The notes below the pieces were generated by a model, which worked only from the letters and a program-made list of their open reading frames with translations, ran no database searches and had not been told where the DNA came from. Of a stretch of 18,437 nucleotides of DNA, positions 12,341 through 18,437 are shown piece by piece (within the stretch, counting starts at the first letter, position 1; every line of letters begins with the position of its first letter). A program made the translations under genes and the position numbers. This DNA comes from Acinetobacter sp. (GTDB lineage Bacteria; Pseudomonadota; Gammaproteobacteria; Pseudomonadales; Moraxellaceae): the NCBI GenBank assembly GCA_030152605.1, contig JASLJB010000271.1, positions 1 to 18,437 on the forward strand, read 5' to 3'.

Positions 12341-14177
12341 AGGATGGGGTAGACGTCACCTGCGGCGATGCTTCGGGCGTCTGTTGCTTCGGGCGTGTGC
12401 TGCTGTTTGGGAACAGGTCTCTTAACTTGAGTTGCTGTTCAGACGACTTGGCTATACATTCGATTTGAATGAAACTCTCGGTAATCAATAAGATTTTACT
12501 CAGTTCTATTTCTATCTTATTTTCTGTTAAATGCAATACCCAATTCGCGAATTCATCAAAAACAGATTGATTGGGCAATACCAATGAAATCGATCTCTGC
12601 TCAGGACGCAGCTGTTGCAGCACTAAACTTGGAAAGAACACGCTTGGGCTTGGCGTCTGCCCATGAGCGGCCGTATTCAAGGGCAACATCTCTAAGCGAC
12701 AGGGCAGCACATGCTCTGCCAACACTTCGAGGCCGATGGCATAGGTTTGGGTTACCGATTTTTTCATCCAACGCAGCACACCGGCCTTCCATGCCTGAGA
12801 TGGCTGCTCCCGAACCAGAATAAATTCACCGGTATTCAGCAGTTTGGGTTGGGGAAGTGTCCAATGAATACGATATCCATAGGCACTGACATCCATCACC
12901 TGTGCACTATGGATTTGCAGGGCTTCACGATCCAGTTCAAAACTCAATTGTGCTTGCGCATGCGCCAGTAGCGTGGACTGCTCATTTTCTGGGCGTGTGC
13001 TGTCGGCCAGTAGCGCTTGATCACCGCCATGCTCGGTCAAATGAAAATGAGCGACTTGCACACTAAAACAAAGGCTTAACTGTGAGGAGCTTTCATAACG
13101 TTGATGACGTCTTTGTGCATGGCGGGTACCTAAGACGTTTTGTATATGGAACTGTAATGCGCTGCTTAAATACTTTTTCTCGATCTCGGACATATATTTG
13201 GCATCGTGCTGAATGGTGCTATTGATATGTTCGAGCAGGTTTTGGGTTGAGATAAAAAAGTCAGCCTGAAAATTGCTACTATGATGCTCCTGCTGATCTG
13301 AATGCACTGCGCTGTGTTGGTTTTTATAGTAGTAACGCGGTGGAGAGTCTTGTTCAGTATCCACCACATAGCGGGTGAGATGGCTGACTTTATTGGAGAT
13401 CTCCACTCGTTTAATCCACTCAGTGCTGCACTGCAATAACGCTTCGATCTCTTCAGGGCGAATCTGATAGGTGTTGAATATATCCAAGACCAAGATTTGC
13501 ATATAGGCATGTTGAATGTGTTTGAGTGGATAGTGACTACCTTGCAACAGATTGATATTGGTTAAATGTTCTTGGTTGCTGCGTGCGAGGCGATACAGTT
13601 GATGGATGTTGTACCACTGCTGTTTTAAACAATGGCTATAGCGTTTTTGCTGCTGAACCAACAACAAGGCCAATTGTTGCAGTGCATAGTAGCTGGCCAA
13701 GACACGCGCTGTTTTTAGATTTTGTTTGAGTCCAAAGCCCAAGCGTCCGAGTCCAAATAAATCACCTTTGCGTTGTTGTAGCTGCGCTTGGCTGCGATAG
13801 ACGATATCCAGATAGATGTGAATCAGATAAAGTCGAATTCGGCTGCTGAGTTCGATCAAGTGGCTTTGCCGGTCGCGATGCAGTGGGCCTTGTTGAATAA
13901 ATAGTTTTTCCAGCGTATTTAAGATGTGTTCAACCACTGGGTGCAGCGCTTGAATCAGATCATAGCGCAGGGTTTCATTGCAGTTGAGTTCGCTGAGCTC
14001 GCATAAGGCAGCTAGGATTTCCGCTGAGGTATCGCCCAGTTTTAACAAGGTCAGTGTGCCTGTCCATTTGATCAAGGCATTGACATTGCTCTCACTAAAA
14101 CTCAAATGGTCCCGAGTCAGAAGCGTCGGGACATGAGCAGCAGTATCAGAAAAAGTAGAAAAGTTTTTGCTGATCAT
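12321..14177 (-). CDS. PilZ-domain protein (probable c-di-GMP receptor) with helical N-terminal region
   Basis: 618 residues without signal peptide or membrane segment, so probably cytoplasmic. A PilZ domain lies at about 353-495: RxxxR as RRHQR at 356-360, DxSxxG as DVSAYG at 429-434, and a closing strand pattern GVLRW...YAIGLEVL at 466-486. These are the c-di-GMP contact motifs, so binding is expected. Residues 30-270 are mostly helical and rich in Leu, Gln and Tyr; I do not recognise the fold. Residues 515-580 look like a second beta-rich module, and the last 30 are Ser/Thr/Pro-rich and disordered. Start ATG 14177 follows AAGGTG by about 6 nt. It begins 14 nt after the epmB stop and runs into the FimX-like gene, so the three are surely one transcript. 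The pairing suggests a joint effector of c-di-GMP, perhaps for pili or surface motility (inference). Confidence 0.75.
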   Translation of the reverse strand: MISKNFSTFSDTAAHVPTLLTRDHLSFSESNVNALIKWTGTLTLLKLGDTSAEILAALCELSELNCNETLRYDLIQALHPVVEHILNTLEKLFIQQGPLHRDRQSHLIELSSRIRLYLIHIYLDIVYRSQAQLQQRKGDLFGLGRLGFGLKQNLKTARVLASYYALQQLALLLVQQQKRYSHCLKQQWYNIHQLYRLARSNQEHLTNINLLQGSHYPLKHIQHAYMQILVLDIFNTYQIRPEEIEALLQCSTEWIKRVEISNKVSHLTRYVVDTEQDSPPRYYYKNQHSAVHSDQQEHHSSNFQADFFISTQNLLEHINSTIQHDAKYMSEIEKKYLSSALQFHIQNVLGTRHAQRRHQRYESSSQLSLCFSVQVAHFHLTEHGGDQALLADSTRPENEQSTLLAHAQAQLSFELDREALQIHSAQVMDVSAYGYRIHWTLPQPKLLNTGEFILVREQPSQAWKAGVLRWMKKSVTQTYAIGLEVLAEHVLPCRLEMLPLNTAAHGQTPSPSVFFPSLVLQQLRPEQRSISLVLPNQSVFDEFANWVLHLTENKIEIELSKILLITESFIQIECIAKSSEQQLKLRDLFPNSSTRPKQQTPEASPQVTSTPSFDSTQA

Positions 14178-14191
14178 CAGCGCACCTTATT

Positions 14192-15208
14192 CTAAGCAGG
14201 TTGAGCACCGTAAAGTGGTGTTTTATTGGGTTCACCCGCAATTTCCTTCACCAGTTTTGGCACCAAATAGCCCGGCAAGCTGGCTAACAGCTGTTGGTAG
14301 AGCGGATCAATTCGGTCATTCTCAAGGTCAAAATGCTGTGCACCTTTAACTTTGTCCAACACATGCAAATAGTAGGGCATGACCTGTGCATCAAATAAGC
14401 GTTGGCTTAACTGAGTCAAACAATCCGCTTGATCATTGACCCCTTTGAGCAGTACCGATTGATTGAGCACCCAAATCTGTTGTGCAGCAACACGTTGCAA
14501 TTGCGCACAGGTAAAATCGTCGAGTTCTTGCGCGTGGTTGCAGTGTACCACGAGTACAATTTTGAACCTACGCTTGGCCAGAAGTTGCAATAACTCGGCA
14601 TCGATGCGCTGCGGCATCACGATCGGCACTCGAGAATGTATACGTAAGGTCTTGATTTGAGTCATAGATTCGAGACGATCAAACCAGAGAGCCAGTTTTC
14701 GATTGGACAGGGTCAGTGGATCACCGCCACTTAAAATCACTTCGTTAATATCCGGATGATCGAGCAGGTAGTGCTGCATCGTATCCCAGTCATCGTCTTT
14801 GGGGAGATTGGCTTGATAGGGGAAATGGCGTCTAAAGCAGTAGCGACAGTGCACCGCACAGGCCCCCGTCAGGGTCAGTAAAAACCGAGAGCGATACTTG
14901 TGTAACACGCCGGGCAGTTGAGTGGCTTCTTCTTCACCCAGTGGATCGGTGACAAATTCAGGATGAGTTTCCAGTTCCAGATGATGCGGCAGCACTTGAA
15001 GTAACAAGGGATCGAGTGGGTTACCGACTTGCATTTTGGCCACAAAGGCACGTGGTACACGCAGCTTAAATTCGGCATTGGCGAGCAGGGCGCCAGAGAG
15101 CAGTTGTTCAGGAGAGAGTTGTAGGAGGGAGAGCAGCTCAGCCGGATCAGTGACCAAGTCGCTGAGTTGGGATTGCCAATTTTGCTCTTGAAATAAATAG
15201 TTTTTCAT
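14192..15208 (-). CDS. epmB: EF-P beta-lysylation enzyme EpmB (lysine 2,3-aminomutase)
   Basis: A radical-SAM, PLP-dependent enzyme that converts (S)-alpha-lysine to (R)-beta-lysine, which EpmA then attaches to elongation factor P. The 338 residues match E. coli EpmB (342) along their length: NWQSQLSDLVTDP at 10-22, the [4Fe-4S] motif CAVHCRYC with C117, C121 and C124, RRHFPY at 126-131, SGGDP at 160-164, RIHSRVPIV, MPYYLHVLDKV, and a C-terminal GEPNKTP motif that probably holds the PLP lysine. I chose ATG 15208: E. coli EpmB begins at the equivalent place, and a perfect -10 (15245-15240) lies 31 bp upstream, inside the longer open frame that reaches 15379. It is divergent from efp and heads the operon with the PilZ and FimX-like genes. 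Confidence 0.93.
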   Translation of the reverse strand: MKNYLFQEQNWQSQLSDLVTDPAELLSLLQLSPEQLLSGALLANAEFKLRVPRAFVAKMQVGNPLDPLLLQVLPHHLELETHPEFVTDPLGEEEATQLPGVLHKYRSRFLLTLTGACAVHCRYCFRRHFPYQANLPKDDDWDTMQHYLLDHPDINEVILSGGDPLTLSNRKLALWFDRLESMTQIKTLRIHSRVPIVMPQRIDAELLQLLAKRRFKIVLVVHCNHAQELDDFTCAQLQRVAAQQIWVLNQSVLLKGVNDQADCLTQLSQRLFDAQVMPYYLHVLDKVKGAQHFDLENDRIDPLYQQLLASLPGYLVPKLVKEIAGEPNKTPLYGAQPA

Positions 15209-15239
15209 GCCGCAGTGAAACAAAAAGAATGAATGCAGG

Positions 15240-15245
15240 ATTATA
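15240..15245 (-). promoter_or_regulatory. -10 element of the epmB operon promoter
   Basis: On the minus strand TATAAT is at 15245-15240, so transcription would start near 15233, about 25 nt before ATG 15208. The -35 at 16-18 bp is poor (AAGCAA). The position supports the short EpmB start. Confidence 0.4.
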
Positions 15246-15393
15246 GTCAATTCAGGCTGCAATTGCTTGAGCCGAGATTCACCGCCAAGCGCATTTCGGT
15301 TAATTTCTGTGTTGAACACGGAGTCTATGTGCCGTGCAGCCGTTAAAGTCATAATTTTTAGCCAATACAGCCTCAGCAATAAACAATTTGAGA

Positions 15394-15423
15394 TTGCTTC
15401 ATGATGTATTGCTCATTTAGAAT
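15394..15423 (+). promoter_or_regulatory. Candidate efp promoter
   Basis: TTGCTT at 15394-15399 and TAGAAT at 15418-15423 are separated by 18 bp. The -10 matches consensus at five of six positions, while the -35 keeps only TTG. Confidence 0.35.
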
Positions 15424-15543
15424 ACTGTATATCGCGATAACCGTCTGGTGCTGCTAAAATGTTCGCTGTCGCAACGGTAGATGAACTGACCAGCAATCCG
15501 TTATTTTCATTGATTTAAGTTATAAGTTTGGAGTGTGCCATTC

Positions 15544-16113
15544 ATGGCCTATTATTCTACAAATGATTTTAAGCAAGGCTTAAAGATCATGCTTGATGGC
15601 AATCCATGTTCAATCATGGAAAACGAATACGTAAAACCGGGTAAAGGCCAAGCATTTAACCGCGTTAAATTACGTAACTTGCGTAGCGGTAAAGTCCTCG
15701 AAAAAACCTTTAAATCAGGTGAGTCTTTAGAAGGCGCGGACATCGTTGAAGTAGAAATGAACTACTTGTATAACGATGGCGAACTTTGGAACTTTATGGA
15801 TCCTGAGTCGTTTGAACAAATTGCTGCAGATAAAACTGCAATGGGCGATGCACATAAATGGCTAAAAGACGATTCAAATGAATTGTGTACCATTATGCTG
15901 TTCAATGGCGTGCCATTAAACGTTAGCGCACCGAACTTTGTGGTCTTGAAAGTGGTTGAGACTGATCCAGGTGTACGTGGCGATACTTCAGGTGGTGGTG
16001 GTAAACCCGCGAAGCTTGAAACCGGTGCTGTGGTTCGTGTGCCGTTATTCGTTCAGCAAGAAGAAAGTGTGCGTGTTGATACGCGTACTGGCGATTATTT
16101 AGAACGTGCATAA
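15544..16113 (+). CDS. efp: Translation elongation factor P
   Basis: A 189-residue tRNA-shaped protein that binds between the ribosomal P and E sites and relieves stalling at consecutive prolines. Length and sequence match E. coli EF-P (188). The loop YVKPGKGQAF carries Lys34, the residue beta-lysylated by EpmB and EpmA; the neighbouring epmB agrees with this mode rather than the rhamnosylated-Arg type. Other hallmarks are TYLYNDGE-like NYLYNDGELWNFM (76-88), ETDPGVRGDTSGGGGKPA (139-156) and VPLFVQQEE. Three OB-like domains are expected at about 1-64, 65-128 and 129-189. ATG 15544 is preferred over GTG 15535: homologues begin here, and GGAG at 15530-15533 is spaced 10 nt away. A terminator follows, so it is probably a single-gene unit. 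Confidence 0.97.
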   Translation: MAYYSTNDFKQGLKIMLDGNPCSIMENEYVKPGKGQAFNRVKLRNLRSGKVLEKTFKSGESLEGADIVEVEMNYLYNDGELWNFMDPESFEQIAADKTAMGDAHKWLKDDSNELCTIMLFNGVPLNVSAPNFVVLKVVETDPGVRGDTSGGGGKPAKLETGAVVRVPLFVQQEESVRVDTRTGDYLERA

Positions 16114-16136
16114 CGTTTCATGAATCGTCTATGATC

Positions 16137-16167
16137 AAGGGGGGTGATGAAAATCATCCCCTTTTTT
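16137..16167 (+). terminator. Rho-independent terminator of efp
   Basis: A stem of 16137-16148 (AAGGGGGGTGAT) with 16153-16164 (ATCATCCCCTTT), two G-T pairs and a GAAA tetraloop, is followed by T6 at 16162-16167. Confidence 0.92.
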
Positions 16168-16427
16168 GATGCCAAAGTCTTAGAGGAAAAATCTCGTCTA
16201 AGCTTTAAAGTCATTGAGAGCCTGAGTGACTGCAAGTGTGCTATCAGGACTGAGGAGGACGTCGGTTGAATTGGGTCAACATCCCGCTAGCTTATTAAAA
16301 TTAAAGCATTCAAGCTGAGTCAGATTAAAATGAACTTGCCTTTGAAGCAGCAAGATCGAATAAAGCAGTAAGATTGAAAAATGTAGCACTTTTTAGAGCA
16401 TATGAAGAATGAAGAGTTGAGGTGTGA
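16168..16427 (+). promoter_or_regulatory. cstA upstream region with short repeats
   Basis: No gene is seen in these 260 bp. Visible elements: an inverted repeat CTTAGA/TCTAAG (about 16178-16202); GTTGA-6-TCAAC (16265-16280); and an imperfect 18-bp tandem duplication AAGCAG[C/T]AAGAT[C/T]GAA at 16345-16362 and 16363-16380 (15 of 18 identical). A promoter candidate is TTGCCT 16336-16341, 17 bp, AATAAA 16359-16364, which overlaps the duplication. CstA genes are usually under carbon-status control, so operators here would make sense, but none is recognised. Confidence 0.3.
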
Positions 16428-18437
16428 ATGGAAAATATTCAAAGAAAAATGACACCACTATCAAAGATGATATGGATTGTGGTTGCACTGATTGGTGCGA
16501 TATCGTTTGGTATCTTGGCAGTAAGCCGTGGAGAGCATGTCAATGCAGTGTGGCTGGTGTTGGCCGCGATCTGTGTGTATAGCATTGCTTATCGTTTTTA
16601 CAGTTTATTTATCGCAACCAAAGTTTTTGAACTTAATCCTCGACGACTGACTCCGGCGCACCGCCTAGCGGATGGCTTGGACTATGTTCCTACCAATAAA
16701 TACGTGCTGTTTGGGCATCACTTTGCGGCAATCGCTGGTGCAGGACCCTTAGTCGGCCCGATCCTCGCAGCACAGATGGGTTACTTACCCGGCACTATTT
16801 GGTTGTTGGTCGGGGTAGTACTGGCCGGTGCGGTACAGGATTTCTTGGTGCTGTTTATCTCCACGCGACGCGATGGGCGTTCGTTGGGTGAGATGGCCAA
16901 GCAAGAACTGGGTACTTTTCCTGGCATCGTGGTGATGCTCGGTGCGCTTGGCGTGATGGTGATCATCCTCGCTGTGTTGGCACTGGTGGTGGTCAAGGCC
17001 TTGACCAATAGTCCGTGGGGGGTATTTAGTATTGCGGCGACCATTCCGATTGCGATCTTTATGGGCGTGTATATGCGCTTTATTCGTCCCGGGAAAATCG
17101 CAGAAGTCTCGATCATCGGTTTTGTACTGATGATGGCGGGCATTATCTATGGCGGTGATGTCGCGCTACATCCGTACTGGGGACCATTTTTCACCCTCAC
17201 TGGTACACAGCTGACATGGGCATTGGTGATCTATGGCTTTATTGCCTCGGTGATGCCGGTGTGGTTGCTGTTGGCACCGCGTGACTATTTATCTACCTTC
17301 TTAAAAATCGGTGTGATCGCAGGTTTGGCGGTCGGAATCTTGGTGGCGATGCCGATCCTGAAAATGCCTTCTGTGACGCCATTTATCGATGGTACGGGTC
17401 CGGTGTTTGCGGGTTCGATGTTCCCCTTCTTATTTATCACTATTGCTTGTGGTGCGATCTCAGGCTTCCATGCCTTGGTCTCCTCGGGAACTACACCGAA
17501 ACTGGTTGACAACGAATCACATATCCGTGTCATCGGTTATGGCGGCATGTTGATGGAATCTTTCGTGGCGGTGATGGCCATGATCTGTGCCACGGTACTT
17601 GAACCGGGGGTGTATTTCGCCATTAACGCGCCAGCAGCAGTACTCGGCAGCACAGTAGAGTCCGCAGCAGAAGCGGTGCGTAATCTTGGTTTTGTGGTCA
17701 CGCCAGAGATGCTCACGGTCTTGGCACAAGAGGTGGGTGAAAGCTCGATCTTGTCACGTACCGGTGGTGCACCGACCTTTGCGATCGGGATGGCACATAT
17801 CATCAGTGAGATCTTTAATAACCGTTCGATGATGGCATTTTGGTATCACTTTGCGATCTTGTTTGAAGCCTTATTTATCTTAACCGCAGTCGATGCGGGC
17901 ACCCGTGCTTGTCGTTTTATGGTGCAAGACACGGTCGGTATCGTGATTCCTGCGGTGAAAAACTCAAGTTCATTTATCGGTAATATGCTTGGGACATTGG
18001 TCGCCGTGTCGGCATGGGGCTACTTTGTTTATCAAGGGGTGGTCGATCCACTCGGCGGTATCAACAGCTTATGGCCGCTGTTCGGCATCGGTAACCAAAT
18101 CTTGGCAGCGATGGCCTTGATCTTGGGTACGGTGATTTTATTCAAGATGAAGAAAGAGAAATACGTTTGGGTCACGATCTTACCGACGATATTTTTATTT
18201 GTGACCTCGATGACCGCGGGCTGGCAGAAGATTTTCCACAGCAATCCGAAGATCGGTTTCTTGGCCCAAGCCAACCGTTTCTCGGATGCGATTGCACGTG
18301 GTGAAATCCTAAAACCGGCGAAAAGTATTGCCGAGATGCAAAGTATTGTCTTGTCCAATCAGATCAATGCCGTACTGTGTGGCTTCTTTATGATCGTGGC
18401 GGTGGTGATGATCTTTGCTTCGATCGGCATCGTACGC
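16428..18437 (+). CDS. cstA: Carbon starvation protein A (CstA-family transporter), C-terminus cut by the window edge
   Basis: An inner-membrane transporter of the CstA family; E. coli CstA and BtsT take up pyruvate, and CstA is also linked to peptide use during carbon starvation. The frame is open for 670 codons to the edge, against 701 residues in E. coli CstA, so about 30 or more residues are missing. Family signatures: DGLDYVPT and LFGHHFAAIAGAGPLVGP (82-111), LAGAVQDFLVLFISTRRDGRS, WLLLAPRDYLSTFLKIG, ITIACGAISGFHALVSSGTTPK, SRTGGAPTFAIGMA, FWYHFAILFEALFILTAVDAGTR, and GVVDPLGGINSLWPLFGIGNQ. Many hydrophobic helices are visible throughout. ATG 16428 follows GAGG (16419-16422) by 5 nt, and the N-terminus aligns with that of E. 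coli CstA. The gene has its own upstream region after the efp terminator. Confidence 0.95.
   Translation, partial: MENIQRKMTPLSKMIWIVVALIGAISFGILAVSRGEHVNAVWLVLAAICVYSIAYRFYSLFIATKVFELNPRRLTPAHRLADGLDYVPTNKYVLFGHHFAAIAGAGPLVGPILAAQMGYLPGTIWLLVGVVLAGAVQDFLVLFISTRRDGRSLGEMAKQELGTFPGIVVMLGALGVMVIILAVLALVVVKALTNSPWGVFSIAATIPIAIFMGVYMRFIRPGKIAEVSIIGFVLMMAGIIYGGDVALHPYWGPFFTLTGTQLTWALVIYGFIASVMPVWLLLAPRDYLSTFLKIGVIAGLAVGILVAMPILKMPSVTPFIDGTGPVFAGSMFPFLFITIACGAISGFHALVSSGTTPKLVDNESHIRVIGYGGMLMESFVAVMAMICATVLEPGVYFAINAPAAVLGSTVESAAEAVRNLGFVVTPEMLTVLAQEVGESSILSRTGGAPTFAIGMAHIISEIFNNRSMMAFWYHFAILFEALFILTAVDAGTRACRFMVQDTVGIVIPAVKNSSSFIGNMLGTLVAVSAWGYFVYQGVVDPLGGINSLWPLFGIGNQILAAMALILGTVILFKMKKEKYVWVTILPTIFLFVTSMTAGWQKIFHSNPKIGFLAQANRFSDAIARGEILKPAKSIAEMQSIVLSNQINAVLCGFFMIVAVVMIFASIGIVR

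Larger units (their letters stand above)
15209..15543. promoter_or_regulatory. Divergent intergenic region between epmB and efp
   Basis: This 335-bp spacer holds the promoters of both EF-P pathway genes. Leftward, the epmB -10 is at 15245-15240. Rightward, TTGCTT (15394-15399), an 18-bp spacer and TAGAAT (15418-15423) form the best efp promoter, giving a leader of about 110 nt. The leader contains short arms ACCGT (15440-15444) and ACGGT (15474-15478) but no strong structure. I see no other gene in it. Confidence 0.45.

Noticed and set aside
15209..15379. 57-residue N-terminal extension of EpmB
   Set aside because: E. coli EpmB begins at the equivalent of 15208, and the best -10 (15245-15240) lies inside the extension.
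15535..15543. GTG start for EF-P three codons upstream
   Set aside because: It sits almost on the GGAG ribosome-binding site, and known EF-P proteins begin at the following Met.
16781..18358. Several 70-120-codon minus-strand frames opposite cstA
   Set aside because: The plus strand encodes a highly conserved CstA over the whole stretch; these are composition-driven antisense frames.

Overview
The window looks like ordinary chromosome from a gammaproteobacterium of the Moraxellaceae, most like Acinetobacter. This rests on recognising its proteins (EF-P and EpmB, glyoxalase I, CstA, a YfeH-type SBF_like transporter, a one-ACT-domain threonine dehydratase, an 899-residue Lon-related protease) and their order, not on a search. 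Base composition looks to be in the mid-to-upper 40s % G+C by eye, above A. baumannii (about 39%), so I do not name a species. I see no tRNA, rRNA, insertion sequence, integrase, phage gene or CRISPR array.

Left part (1-5985). An acetylornithine aminotransferase gene (argD) is cut by the left edge and reads leftward. It diverges from a monothiol glutaredoxin gene with its own promoter and terminator. Next come a long leader and ilvA (threonine to 2-oxobutanoate). ilvA converges on a large Lon-family protease gene that ends in a lysine-rich tail and carries an in-frame A AAA AAG slippery heptamer.

Middle part (5986-10396). Divergent from the protease gene lies a probable operon of an AmpG-like muropeptide permease, with an unusual loop of about 200 residues, and nickel-type glyoxalase I. 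After a structured intergenic stretch comes an SBF_like (bile acid:sodium symporter family) transporter, then rpmE (ribosomal protein L31) behind a leader of about 180 nt with structure and a short upstream reading frame. A symmetrical terminator separates rpmE from the next, convergent gene.

Right part (10397-18437). A leftward three-gene operon runs epmB, then a PilZ-domain protein, then a FimX-like protein with a pseudo-receiver, a PAS-like region and a degenerate EAL domain. The last two look like a pair of cyclic-di-GMP receptors without catalytic activity. epmB is divergent from efp, so the lysine 2,3-aminomutase sits next to its final target EF-P (Lys34 present); the ligase EpmA is not in the window. 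After efp and its terminator, cstA (pyruvate/peptide transporter of the carbon starvation family) runs off the right edge.

Most promising for follow-up: the tandem Ig-like insertion in AmpG, the PilZ/FimX-like pair transcribed with epmB, the possible -1 frameshift in the Lon-related protease, and the rpmE leader.
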